From Bryobacteraceae bacterium (GTDB taxonomy: Bacteria > Acidobacteriota > Terriglobia > Bryobacterales > Bryobacteraceae): DNA of 64,000 bases. Within the stretch, counting starts at the first letter, position 1; each line of letters starts with the position of its first letter. The stretch lies in assembly GCA_019187195.1 (NCBI GenBank), contig JABAQT010000043.1:43901-107900 (forward strand), written 5' to 3'. Shown here piece after piece: positions 18,244-26,857 of this stretch. The position numbers and the translations under genes were made by a program. The notes under the pieces are model-generated. The model did no database searches and was not told the DNA's origin. It worked only from the letters and a program-made list of their open reading frames with translations.

Positions 18244-19157
18244 GGACGGTGCCGATCGCCGCCCGGGGCGGGAAAGTGGCTGTCCGCCACATGGGCCAAC
18301 CTTATCAAAAGGGTAGCGGGATCAATGGTTTATTGGCCGGGTTGCCGGACATTCTCGCCGCCGGGCAGTTCGCGGCGGTGGTGGAGGCCGTGCTGGAGGC
18401 TCGACGCCGGGGACGGGGCATTCTTTGGGGCATGGGCGGCCACGTCATCAAGTGCGGATTGGCCCCGGTTCTGATCGATCTGATGCGGCGTGGGTTCGTC
18501 TCGGGATTTGTGATGAACGGGGCGGCATCGATCCACGACTTCGAGATTGCCATTGCGGGGCATACCAGCGAAGACGTCGAGGCGGTGCTGCCGGACGGGC
18601 GGTTTGGGTCGGCGGAGGAGACGGGACGGGAGATGAACCAGGCGATAACGGACGGATTTCGCCAGGGGCTCGGGATGGGCGAGGCGCTCGGCTTGCGCCT
18701 CCACCATATAGCGAATCAGGAATATGCCGATTATTCCGTTGTGCTTCAGGCCTGGCGATCCTCCGTTCCGGTCACTGTCCATGTTGCGGTCGGTACCGAC
18801 ACACCCCACACGCATCCGTGCGCGGAAGGAGAGGCCATAGGAGGGGCGACGCACCAGGATTTCCGTCTGTTGTGCTCGCTTGTACGCGATATCGATGACG
18901 GCGGCGTCTATCTCAATGTGGGCTCCGCCGTCGTCCTTCCGGAGGTTTTCCTCAAAGCCGTATCCGTTGTCCGCAACTTGCAGTATCCATTGACCCGGTT
19001 TACCACCGTGAACTTCGACTTCCTCCAGCATTACCGTCCGAAGGCGAACGTTGTTGAACGGCCTCACGCTCAGAGCGGAGGACAGGGTTACGCCCTCACC
19101 GGACACCACGAGTTGATGATTCCTCTACTGGCGGCGGCGTTGATTGAGCGCGCATGA
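18198..19157 (+). CDS. Deoxyhypusine-synthase-like conserved protein
   Basis: The 319-residue product (TTG start chosen by the Shine-Dalgarno at 18184) has [20 protein letters not shown], then [20 protein letters not shown], and ends with [20 protein letters not shown]. The NGAxxxHDxEIA...TSEDV segment recalls the NAD-binding core of the deoxyhypusine/homospermidine synthase superfamily. I do not see the lysine region that forms the enzyme-imine intermediate in true deoxyhypusine synthase, and bacteria lack eIF5A, so the reaction is unknown. It overlaps uvrA upstream and a CPBP protease gene downstream by 4 bp. The family call is tentative. Confidence 0.6.
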   Translation: MPSRYSKQPLEFTALRTVPIAARGGKVAVRHMGQPYQKGSGINGLLAGLPDILAAGQFAAVVEAVLEARRRGRGILWGMGGHVIKCGLAPVLIDLMRRGFVSGFVMNGAASIHDFEIAIAGHTSEDVEAVLPDGRFGSAEETGREMNQAITDGFRQGLGMGEALGLRLHHIANQEYADYSVVLQAWRSSVPVTVHVAVGTDTPHTHPCAEGEAIGGATHQDFRLLCSLVRDIDDGGVYLNVGSAVVLPEVFLKAVSVVRNLQYPLTRFTTVNFDFLQHYRPKANVVERPHAQSGGQGYALTGHHELMIPLLAAALIERA

Positions 19158-19927
19158 ACACCGATTTCGAACCGATGGTGCCTCAGCCCCGGTTGCCGGA
19201 ATCCCCGGCGCCCGAGGAACCCTCCTCTCTGCAATACCCGTTCTGGACCTATGAGGATATTGCCCTGTTCTTCGGCATGGGGCTTCCCTCCCTGGTTCTG
19301 AGCGTAGTGCTGATGGAGGCCATCACCTGGTTCCTCCCGGTAAAGCCCGGCAAGGCTCTTTATTTCCTGCTCGCGCAGTTCATCGGGTATGGGCTGTGGT
19401 TTGCCTCCCTTGTCCTGTTGTTCCGCGTCCGCTACGATGCGCCATTCTGGCCCTCCCTCGCCTGGGTAGTGCCGAAACAGGGCTTCTGGCGTTGTGTTTT
19501 CCAGGGACCCATGCTGGCGTTCGCCGTAGCCTGGCTCGGCTTCCTGTTGCAGACACCGCAAATAGAGATGCCCTTTCAGCAGTTTCTGCGCGACCGCTCC
19601 TCCCTGATGGTGATGGGGGTTTTTGCGGTGACCATCGGGCCGCTGTGCGAGGAACTGGCCTTTCGCGGATTTCTCATGCCCGTGCTGGTGCGCAGTTTCG
19701 GGCCATGGCCGGGCGTTCTCATCACGGCGGTTCCGTTCGCCCTGCTGCATGGCCCGCAATATTCCTGGTCCTGGCAGCACGTGGTGCTGCTAGTGCTGGC
19801 GGGAGCGGCATTTGGACGAGTGCGCTATATTACGGGATCGACGGCCGCCGCGGTCCTGACGCACGCCACCTACAATCTGACGTTCTTCAGCGCCATGGTG
19901 GCCCAGGGAAAAAACTGGCAGCCTTAG
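19154..19927 (+). CDS. CPBP (CAAX-like) intramembrane metalloprotease family protein
   Basis: The 257-residue membrane protein has about six to seven helices. It carries the family motifs EELAFRGF (EExxxR) and a downstream histidine in [11 protein letters not shown]. Members are intramembrane proteases or, in some bacteria, bacteriocin-immunity or scaffold proteins. The N-terminal 35 residues are Pro-rich and cytoplasmic in character. The ATG overlaps the preceding gene by four bases, and mtnA follows 7 bp later, so three genes form an operon. Its substrate is unknown. Confidence 0.88.
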   Translation: MNTDFEPMVPQPRLPESPAPEEPSSLQYPFWTYEDIALFFGMGLPSLVLSVVLMEAITWFLPVKPGKALYFLLAQFIGYGLWFASLVLLFRVRYDAPFWPSLAWVVPKQGFWRCVFQGPMLAFAVAWLGFLLQTPQIEMPFQQFLRDRSSLMVMGVFAVTIGPLCEELAFRGFLMPVLVRSFGPWPGVLITAVPFALLHGPQYSWSWQHVVLLVLAGAAFGRVRYITGSTAAAVLTHATYNLTFFSAMVAQGKNWQP

Positions 19928-19934
19928 GGAGCAA

Positions 19935-20960
19935 ATGGTAGAGACGATTGAATGGACAGCGGACGGCGTGGTGATGATTGATCAGACTCGCCTGCCGCGG
20001 GAAACGGTGTACGTCACGTGCAGGACATATCAGGAAGTCGCGGAGGCCATCCGGAACATGGTCATCCGGGGAGCGCCGGCGATCGGCGTCGCGGCCGCAA
20101 TGGGTGTGGCATTGGGGATGCTCGATAGCGATGAAGGAGATTTTGACGCCCATCTCGAGAGGGTATGCGGCGCTCTGGCCGCCACTCGCCCTACCGCCGT
20201 CAACCTGTTCTGGGCTATCGACCGCATGAAGCGGGTAGCGCTCGGCCTGCGCGGCCATTCGTTGAACGAGATTCGCGCTCGCCTCATCGACGAAGCGGTG
20301 CGCGTCTACCGGGAAGACATCGCCATCAATCGGGCCATAGGGGCCAACGGCGCGCCACTGGTGCCCGACGGCAAGCGCGTGCTCACGCACTGCAACGCCG
20401 GAGCCCTGGCGACCGCCGGATACGGAACGGCGCTGGGCGTTGTTCGCGCCGCGGCCGAAGCGGGCAAGAAGATCTCGGTCTACGCCGACGAGACCCGGCC
20501 GTTTCTCCAGGGAGCCCGTCTGACGGCCTGGGAGTTGCAGCAGGATGGCATCGAAACCACGCTTATCACGGACAACATGGCGGGCTATTTCCTACGCAGC
20601 GGGGAGGTCGGTTGCGTTGTGGTGGGCGCGGACCGGATCGCCCGCAACGGAGACGTCGCCAACAAGATCGGCACCTATTCCGTGGCGGTGCTGGCGAAGG
20701 AAAACGGGGTTCCGTTTTATGTGGCGGCTCCCATCTCGACGCTGGACCTGACCCTCGCCAGCGGAGACGGGATTCCGATTGAACAGCGCTCCCCGGCGGA
20801 GGTCACGCACGTGTTCGGGGTTCCGGTGGCGCCCGACGGAATCGCGGCCGCCAACCCGGCTTTTGACGTTACGCCGAACCGCTATGTAACCGCCATCATC
20901 ACCGAGAAGGGCGTGGCGTACCCGCCCTATGAGGAATCGCTGGCGCGTCTGGCGGGGTGA
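19935..20960 (+). CDS. mtnA: S-methyl-5-thioribose-1-phosphate isomerase
   Basis: The 341-residue protein isomerises methylthioribose-1-phosphate to the ribulose form in methionine salvage. [16 protein letters not shown] and the [12 protein letters not shown] motif (catalytic cysteine) are intact, as is [18 protein letters not shown] (catalytic aspartate). The related eIF2B-like regulatory proteins lack these, so the enzyme call is firm. A short spacer with GGGAG precedes the ATG. No other methionine-salvage gene is nearby, so later steps must be elsewhere. Confidence 0.95.
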   Translation: MVETIEWTADGVVMIDQTRLPRETVYVTCRTYQEVAEAIRNMVIRGAPAIGVAAAMGVALGMLDSDEGDFDAHLERVCGALAATRPTAVNLFWAIDRMKRVALGLRGHSLNEIRARLIDEAVRVYREDIAINRAIGANGAPLVPDGKRVLTHCNAGALATAGYGTALGVVRAAAEAGKKISVYADETRPFLQGARLTAWELQQDGIETTLITDNMAGYFLRSGEVGCVVVGADRIARNGDVANKIGTYSVAVLAKENGVPFYVAAPISTLDLTLASGDGIPIEQRSPAEVTHVFGVPVAPDGIAAANPAFDVTPNRYVTAIITEKGVAYPPYEESLARLAG

Positions 20961-20966
20961 TCTCCT

Positions 20967-23396
20967 TCAACTCTCCTTCATCTCCGCGACCGTGGCTCCG
21001 AAGCCGCCCTCGCCCGGCGAAGCGGCATAATATTTCGCCACGTGCGGACTGCGGGCCAGCGCTTCGGCAACCGCCTTTTTCAGAACTCCCATCCCGTGGC
21101 CATGCACCACGCGGACGCGCGTCACCTCCGCCATCACCGCCTGATCGAGAAACCTGTCCAGTTCCTCCATCGCCTCTTCCACGTGTTTTCCGATGAGATT
21201 CAGTTCGCGATACGAGGTGTCCCACCGGGGTCCGGCGGGGTGGAAAGTGACATTTGAAGGCAGCTTGCCGCCGCCTCCGCCTTCCGGCAGCACCTCGAGC
21301 ACGTCGTCGATTGAAACCTGGAGTTTGAGGAAGCCCGCCTGCACTTCCAGCCGGTCCGGCCCAAGCTTCCGCTTCACTTGCGCGGGCTCGCGCACGTTCT
21401 TCAGACGCACCCGCGCGCCCTCTTCGATCTTCAAGCCCGGAATCACGCCTTGCCGGGCCTCATCCGAAGTCGAGAGCACCGTGGCCCGGATCTCCTCGCG
21501 AAACTCGCGCGTGGTCTTCGCCACTTTCCGCTGCGCCTGCCCGGACGCCTTGCGGTTCTGCGCGCCCTGGAGGATCTCTTCAATGGTCTGCCGCGACTGC
21601 TCCTCGAAGTTGCGCATCAGCAGTTCGCATCTGCGCTCCAATTCCTTCAGTTTGGCCGATTCCTTCCTCTCCCATTCCCGCGCCACCTCCTTTTCGCGCG
21701 CGGCAAGGGCGGCCCGCTGCTCCTCGAGTTTCCGCTTTTCGGCGGCGAGTTCGCTCGTCCTGTTCTGCAACTGTTCGAGGAAATCGGCGAGTTCGCGCTC
21801 GCGGGTGGTCATTGCCGCGCGGGCGCGCTCAATCAGGTCCGGCGGCATGCCCAGCCGGCCGGCAATGGCGAGTCCGGCGGATTCACCCGGCGCCCCGACG
21901 CGCAGTTGATAGGTCGGTTCGAGCGTGACGTGATCGAAGCCCATCGATCCGTTGAGCACTCCCTGCCGGCTTCCGCCGTATACCTTCAGCGCCATGAGGT
22001 GCGTCGAGACCAGTGTGAACGCTTTCCATGAGCGCAGGTTGTCGAGAATCGCCACACCGAGCGCGCCTCCTTCTTCCGGATCGGTGGCGCGTCCCAATTC
22101 ATCCAACAACACCAGCGAGTCCGCGGTCACCACGGTGAGGATCTCGCGTATGCGGCGGATATGCGAAGAGAAGCTCGACAGGCTTTCGGCGATCGACTGG
22201 TTGTCGCCCAGATCCGCCAGCACCTGGTCGAACACCGGAAACACCGCCTCGCGCGCGGGAACCGGAATCCCCGCCTGCGCCATCAGAGCAAGCAGGCCCG
22301 CGGTCTTCAGGGAAACGGTCTTGCCGCCCGTATTCGGGCCGCTGAGCAGCAGTGTGCGGACGCTGGAATCGAGTTCGAACGTGATCGGGATGACCGCCTT
22401 TCGCTGCCGCCGCAGCACGTCCTCGAGCAGCGGATGGCGCGCTCCTTCCAGCCGGAGCAACGGGTCTTCCTCGCCGCTGAACCGCGGAATGACGCAATCG
22501 AACTCCAGGGCAAAGCCGGCCCTGGCGAACACCAGGTCGAGCTCGCCGATCACCTGCATCGACATCCCTATGGAAGGCCCGTGCGCCCGCAACCGGTCCG
22601 TCATCTCGCGCAGGATGCGGAACACTTCCCGGGACTCCTCCTCGGTGAGGCTCACCAGTTCGTTGTTGAGTTCGATGGTTTCAAACGGTTCGACAAACAG
22701 AGTGTGTCCGCTTCCGCTCGATCCGTGAATCACTCCGGCCACCCGCCCCTGCAACCCGGAAACGACGGGCACAACGAAGCGGTCGTTGCGCAGCGTGACG
22801 AACTCCTCCTGCAGGACGCCGTCAGCGCGATGGGCTTTGAGAAACCGTTCGAGCGACTCCTGAATCAACCTTTTCTGGCGTTCGATTCCCTTGCGGATGC
22901 GGCTCAGCGCCACGCTCGCGTGATCGGCCACCGAGCCATCGGGCAGGACGCGGTTCGCCAAATCGTGGAGCAGCCCGCGCAACTCTCCACCGATGCCCGC
23001 CGCCTGCTTTGCCAGCCGCGGGAAGCGCTCCTCGACGGCGAGCAGGATCATGCGGATGTCGGAAGCCTGGTCGAGCAGGCTCAGCAGTTCGAAGATCTCC
23101 TTGCCCTCAAGCGCCGCGCCTTCTATCCTCAGCTTCCGCGCTGCCTGCCGGATGTCGGGAATGCCGGAGAAGCGCAGGCGTAAAGCGGCGCCGCGTCCGG
23201 CGGTCTGGGGCTTGCTGGCGCTTTTCAGATACTCGATGGCTTCGGCATTCAGCGCGTGCGCCTCTTCGAGTTGCCGCCGGTCCGTGCAAGGCCTCGCCTT
23301 CTCGAGTTCCTCCCGTCCCAGCGCGCTGCCGACGAAGCGGCCCACCAGTTGGCGGAGCGCCTCGAATTCCAGCAGATCCGCGCTCGAATTGATCAT
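20967..23396 (-). CDS. mutS2: MutS2-type endonuclease
   Basis: The 809-residue protein has the MutS2 layout: clamp/core domains, ABC ATPase with Walker A GPNTGGKT and Walker B region LVLLDELGRATDPEEG, a long coiled coil with many Glu/Arg (about 500-620), and a C-terminal Smr nuclease domain with ELNLIGKHVEEA and VRVVHGHGMGVLK. In other bacteria MutS2 suppresses homologous recombination or rescues collided ribosomes. The start overlaps the Nudix stop by four bases. Confidence 0.95.
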   Translation of the reverse strand: MINSSADLLEFEALRQLVGRFVGSALGREELEKARPCTDRRQLEEAHALNAEAIEYLKSASKPQTAGRGAALRLRFSGIPDIRQAARKLRIEGAALEGKEIFELLSLLDQASDIRMILLAVEERFPRLAKQAAGIGGELRGLLHDLANRVLPDGSVADHASVALSRIRKGIERQKRLIQESLERFLKAHRADGVLQEEFVTLRNDRFVVPVVSGLQGRVAGVIHGSSGSGHTLFVEPFETIELNNELVSLTEEESREVFRILREMTDRLRAHGPSIGMSMQVIGELDLVFARAGFALEFDCVIPRFSGEEDPLLRLEGARHPLLEDVLRRQRKAVIPITFELDSSVRTLLLSGPNTGGKTVSLKTAGLLALMAQAGIPVPAREAVFPVFDQVLADLGDNQSIAESLSSFSSHIRRIREILTVVTADSLVLLDELGRATDPEEGGALGVAILDNLRSWKAFTLVSTHLMALKVYGGSRQGVLNGSMGFDHVTLEPTYQLRVGAPGESAGLAIAGRLGMPPDLIERARAAMTTRERELADFLEQLQNRTSELAAEKRKLEEQRAALAAREKEVAREWERKESAKLKELERRCELLMRNFEEQSRQTIEEILQGAQNRKASGQAQRKVAKTTREFREEIRATVLSTSDEARQGVIPGLKIEEGARVRLKNVREPAQVKRKLGPDRLEVQAGFLKLQVSIDDVLEVLPEGGGGGKLPSNVTFHPAGPRWDTSYRELNLIGKHVEEAMEELDRFLDQAVMAEVTRVRVVHGHGMGVLKKAVAEALARSPHVAKYYAASPGEGGFGATVAEMKES

Positions 23397-23872
23397 GCGC
23401 GAACTCTCTTTGCGGGCCGCGGTTCGAGTTTTGCGGCGCGGCGGGTGGCGAAGGCGGCCTCAATCACGGGAAGGGTGCCTTCCGTTAGCCGGTAATCCCG
23501 CAACTCCGCCTCGCCTGCCCAGGCGAGCGCGCCGGCGTCGCTCGCCGCCGCCGGTGTGCCGCCAAGAATGCGGCAAATATAGTCGAGGAGCACGTAGTGG
23601 TACTGCGCGCGGCCCTTATCGTCGCGAATAATGCGCTCGAAGATGGTGGCGAGCGAAACCGGCTTTACCACGAGTCCCGTCTCTTCCAGCACCTCCCGCC
23701 GGATGCCTTCTTCAATGCGCTCCCCTGTCTCGAGCACTCCTCCTGGCAGCGACCACCATCCTTTCAGCGGCTCCTTGCCGCGTTCCACCAGCAGAATCTT
23801 GTTCTGCCGGAATATCAGCGCGCCCACGCCGAGCACCGGACGCTTGGGATACTTGCGGTTGTCGCGAGCCAC
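23393..23872 (-). CDS. Nudix hydrolase
   Basis: The 159-residue protein has a complete Nudix box (GGVLETGERIEEGI followed by RREVLEETGL). It probably hydrolyses a nucleoside diphosphate linked to another moiety; the sequence VLGVGALIF at the N-terminus resembles ADP-ribose or 8-oxo-dGTP hydrolases. It starts with GTG, whose first base is the last base of the upstream lactonase stop (TAG), and its end overlaps mutS2. Tight coupling with mutS2 could suggest nucleotide-pool cleaning with DNA maintenance, which is inference. Confidence 0.92.
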   Translation of the reverse strand: MARDNRKYPKRPVLGVGALIFRQNKILLVERGKEPLKGWWSLPGGVLETGERIEEGIRREVLEETGLVVKPVSLATIFERIIRDDKGRAQYHYVLLDYICRILGGTPAAASDAGALAWAGEAELRDYRLTEGTLPVIEAAFATRRAAKLEPRPAKRVRA

Positions 23873-24735
23873 TAGTACTGCACCGCGCCTTTCACCGGCA
23901 TCCTCACCCGGTACACCGAAGTCATGGCCGTCACGTAGAGCGTCTCGAAGTCCGGATCGCCGAAAGCGCAGTTTCGCGGCGTTTCCGGAAATTGGATCTT
24001 ATGGACGAGCCTGCCTTCCGCCGAGTAGATGGCCAACTCGTTGCAGGCGACGTAGAGGTTTCCTTTCTCATCCACCCGCAACCCGTCGGGCGGGCCATCC
24101 GTTCCTGCAATCAGCACGCGACCGTTCGAGGCGCGTCCGCGCCCGTCCACATCAAAGGCATGGACACTGCGCTCATCCGAATTGGAAACGTAGAGCACGC
24201 GTCCGTTCGGGGATAGCGCGATCCCATTCGGACGGCCCTTCATCTTTGCCACCAGGTCCAATTCTCCCTTCGGGCTGATATGAAAAATTCCGTCAAAATC
24301 CAGTTCACGATGGTCCGCCTGTCCTCCAAAAGCCGGGTCCGTGAACCAGACGTGCCCATCTTTCCGCACAACGATGTCGTTGGGAGCATTGAACCGCTTC
24401 CCCTCGTAGCTTTCAGCGATCACCTCGAGCGTGCCGTCCTTTTTCGTGCGCACGACGCGGCGGGTGCGGCTTTCGCAGGAATAGAGCCGCCCTTGTGAGT
24501 CGAACGCGTTTCCATTCGCCCCGTTGGTGTCTGTCCGGAAGCCGGCCACGCCCTGGCCGGGAACGAACTTGCTCATGCGATTGTTCGGCACGTCGCTGAA
24601 GATGAGATAACCTTCACGCGACCATACGGGCCCCTCCGTGAATCGATTGCCCGCCGACACCTTCTCGATATGAATATTCGAAAAATCCTGCGCGGGGAGC
24701 AACGGGATCAGCAACAAGAGAGAAAGAAAACTCAT
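23872..24735 (-). CDS. SMP-30/gluconolactonase/LRE family exported protein
   Basis: The 287-residue protein begins with a signal peptide (MSFLSLLLLIPLLPAQ) and folds as a six-bladed beta-propeller. Markers are RFTEGPVW (family Glu), NANGNAFDSQGRLYSCES, NAPNDIVVRKDGHVWFTD (metal-site Asn/Asp) and PDGLRVDEKGNLYV. Likely activity is Ca2+/Zn2+-dependent lactone hydrolysis in the periplasm. I prefer the ATG at 24735 over 24744, because TATCAT ends 7 nt before 24735 and overlaps the earlier ATG. This looks like a leaderless start. It is upstream of and co-transcribed with the Nudix gene. Confidence 0.88.
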   Translation of the reverse strand: MSFLSLLLLIPLLPAQDFSNIHIEKVSAGNRFTEGPVWSREGYLIFSDVPNNRMSKFVPGQGVAGFRTDTNGANGNAFDSQGRLYSCESRTRRVVRTKKDGTLEVIAESYEGKRFNAPNDIVVRKDGHVWFTDPAFGGQADHRELDFDGIFHISPKGELDLVAKMKGRPNGIALSPNGRVLYVSNSDERSVHAFDVDGRGRASNGRVLIAGTDGPPDGLRVDEKGNLYVACNELAIYSAEGRLVHKIQFPETPRNCAFGDPDFETLYVTAMTSVYRVRMPVKGAVQY

Positions 24736-24810
24736 CGCTAACATGATACTGAACCACCGCCCGGCGCCCGCTGTCCCGTGCGGCAGGAATCTGTGACAAA
24801 CTGTTCAACC

Positions 24811-25989
24811 ATGAGAGCCATACGTACCGGCCGCGCAGGGTTCACGGCGATGCCGCTTCTGGCGGCATGGTGCGCCGCCGCGCTGGCCGGCCAGCCGGCG
24901 CCGCCGAAGCGCGTCTCATACTTTCCCCCCGCCGGAACCTGGGAACACAAGGCTCCAGCCGAAGTGGGCATGGATGCCGCCAAACTGAAGCAAGCCGTCG
25001 AATGGGCTCGAGCGCACGAATCGAAGTGGGACTTCGAAAGGGACCAGGTGCGTGTCTTTGGCAGGGTTCTCGGCGACGTACCCGCGCGGCGCGCCCATAC
25101 CAACGGCGTCATTCTGCGCCACGGCTACATTGTGGCCGAGTTCGGCGATACGAGAGCCGTCGATCCGGCCTACAGCGCCGCCAAGAGCTTCCTTTCCACC
25201 ACGGCCGCCATTGCGCTCGGCAAAGGACTGATCCGCGGGGTCAATGACCGTGCCGGCGCCTATGTCCACGATGGCGGATACGATTCGCCGCACAACGCAT
25301 CGATCACCTGGAGGGATCATCTGCAGCAGCAAAGCGAGTGGGAGGGCGTGATGTGGGGAAAGAACGCGAACTTCCTCGGCGTCGAGGAGTTCGGAGCGGG
25401 CAGAAGAGAACCGCGGGAAATCCATGATCCGGGGACCTATTACGAGTACAACGATGTGCGCATCAACCGGCTCGCGCTCTCCCTCGCCCGGGTTTTCGGA
25501 GAAGGACTGCCGGGCGTGCTGAAGCGAAACATCATGGACCCTATCGGCGCTTCGCCGGATTGGCGCTGGAAGGGTTATGGCGCGAATTCGGAGGTGGAGA
25601 TCAACGGAAAGCGCGTCGAGTCGGTGAGCGGCGGCACGCGCTGGGGAGGCGGGTTGTGGATCCACTCCCTGGATTTGGCGCGGTTCGGCCTGCTTTTCCT
25701 GAACAAAGGAAATTGGAATGGCCGCCGGCTGGTGGCGGAGGAGTGGATTCGCGAAGCCACCACGCCCTCGGCGCACGGTCCGGACTATGGTTACCTCTGG
25801 TGGTTGAACACGAAACGCAAGCAGTGGCCGAGTGGGCCGGCCTCGAGTTTCGCCGCCGTCGGCAATGGAGGAAACATCGTCTGGATCGACCCCGAACACA
25901 GTATTGTGCTGGTGTGGCGCTGGTACGAAGGCGGCAAGGCGCTCGATGGGATGATCCGGCGGATTGTGGCCGCCGCCGGCGGGAGTTGA
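24811..25989 (+). CDS. Exported serine hydrolase, beta-lactamase class C-like
   Basis: The 392-residue protein starts with a signal peptide (MRAIRTGRAGFTAMPLLAAWCAAALAG in outline). The catalytic SxxK is SAAKS, the second motif region is YEYNDV (YND in place of YSN), and the third motif region is GNGGNIVWID. These support a penicillin-binding-protein-like esterase or peptidase rather than an antibiotic-resistance enzyme. An upstream in-frame ATG at 24778 would spoil the signal peptide and is rejected. It is monocistronic, with a 9-bp hairpin just after its stop. Confidence 0.88.
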   Translation: MRAIRTGRAGFTAMPLLAAWCAAALAGQPAPPKRVSYFPPAGTWEHKAPAEVGMDAAKLKQAVEWARAHESKWDFERDQVRVFGRVLGDVPARRAHTNGVILRHGYIVAEFGDTRAVDPAYSAAKSFLSTTAAIALGKGLIRGVNDRAGAYVHDGGYDSPHNASITWRDHLQQQSEWEGVMWGKNANFLGVEEFGAGRREPREIHDPGTYYEYNDVRINRLALSLARVFGEGLPGVLKRNIMDPIGASPDWRWKGYGANSEVEINGKRVESVSGGTRWGGGLWIHSLDLARFGLLFLNKGNWNGRRLVAEEWIREATTPSAHGPDYGYLWWLNTKRKQWPSGPASSFAAVGNGGNIVWIDPEHSIVLVWRWYEGGKALDGMIRRIVAAAGGS

Positions 25990-25993
25990 GGGC

Positions 25994-26022
25994 GGCGGGC
26001 GCTGACGCGACCGGCGCCCGCC
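25994..26022 (+). terminator. GC-rich hairpin after the serine hydrolase gene
   Basis: A perfect 9-bp inverted repeat (GGCGGGCGC / GCGCCCGCC) with an 11-nt loop starts 5 bp after the stop codon. There is no U-tract. Confidence 0.5.
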
Positions 26023-26044
26023 AGCTTACAATTGGCGTAGCAAT

Positions 26045-26854
26045 ATGTTGCAGCCAGTCAAGCAAGGCGGCTCTCTGCTCGCGGAGATAGACCAGGCCGA
26101 AGCCGTCCGCCCGCGGTTGTGGTGGCTGGGACACTGCGGGTTCGTGGTGAAGTACTTCGATATCATTTTTTACCTGGATCCGATGCTTTCCGATTCCCCC
26201 GCCCGGCGCGCCGCTTCGCCGCTGCGGCCTGAGGAGGTGCGCCACGCCGACCTGGTGCTGTGCTCTCACGCCCATGGGGGACACATGGATCCCGCGACGC
26301 TTCCCGCGCTGCTTGCGGCCTCCACCCAAGCGAAAGTAGTGTTGCCCAAGAGCGCCGCCAGGCACGCCTTGTCCATCGGGATCGGTTACCAGCGCATGAC
26401 CACGACGGACAGCGGTTTGCGGGTCGAATATTTCAAGCGGGGAGCGTATGCGCGCGTGTACGCCGTGCCTTCCGCCCATCCCGAGCTCGACTACACGCCG
26501 CTAGGAGGCTACCCCTACCTGGGGTATCTCGTGCGGTGCGGCGAATACACCTTCTACCATGCCGGAGATACCGTGCCCTATGACGGACTCGCCGCCCGGT
26601 TGCGGCCATACAACGTCAGCGTCGCCATGCTTCCCATCGGTGGACGCGAGCGCGGGAATTTCACCATTGAAGAGGCTTCCACGCTGGCGGCGGAGATCGG
26701 CGCGCGGTGGCTCGTGCCGATGCACTATGGAACAGCGGGCGATAATAACATCGAGCAGTTTGTCGAGTATATGTTGTTTCACCGCCCGGAACAGCGGTTC
26801 AAGGTGTTCGCTTGCGGCGAGGGATGGCAGGTTCCTCCCACGGACGCGGAATAG
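26045..26854 (+). CDS. UlaG-like metallo-beta-lactamase-fold protein
   Basis: The 269-residue protein has the MBL fold with WLGHCGF at strand 1, the metal motif HAHGGH (residues 75-80), a later His in SAHPELDY, GDTVPYDG and the C-terminal MHYGT. The canonical motif is HxHxDH; here the Asp position is Gly79, so the second metal site may be lost or altered. UlaG-type relatives hydrolyse lactones or phosphoesters; the substrate here is unknown. TACAAT lies 12 nt before the ATG and no Shine-Dalgarno sequence is visible. The sensor kinase gene starts 4 bp after its stop. Confidence 0.85.
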   Translation: MLQPVKQGGSLLAEIDQAEAVRPRLWWLGHCGFVVKYFDIIFYLDPMLSDSPARRAASPLRPEEVRHADLVLCSHAHGGHMDPATLPALLAASTQAKVVLPKSAARHALSIGIGYQRMTTTDSGLRVEYFKRGAYARVYAVPSAHPELDYTPLGGYPYLGYLVRCGEYTFYHAGDTVPYDGLAARLRPYNVSVAMLPIGGRERGNFTIEEASTLAAEIGARWLVPMHYGTAGDNNIEQFVEYMLFHRPEQRFKVFACGEGWQVPPTDAE

Positions 26855-26857
26855 AGC

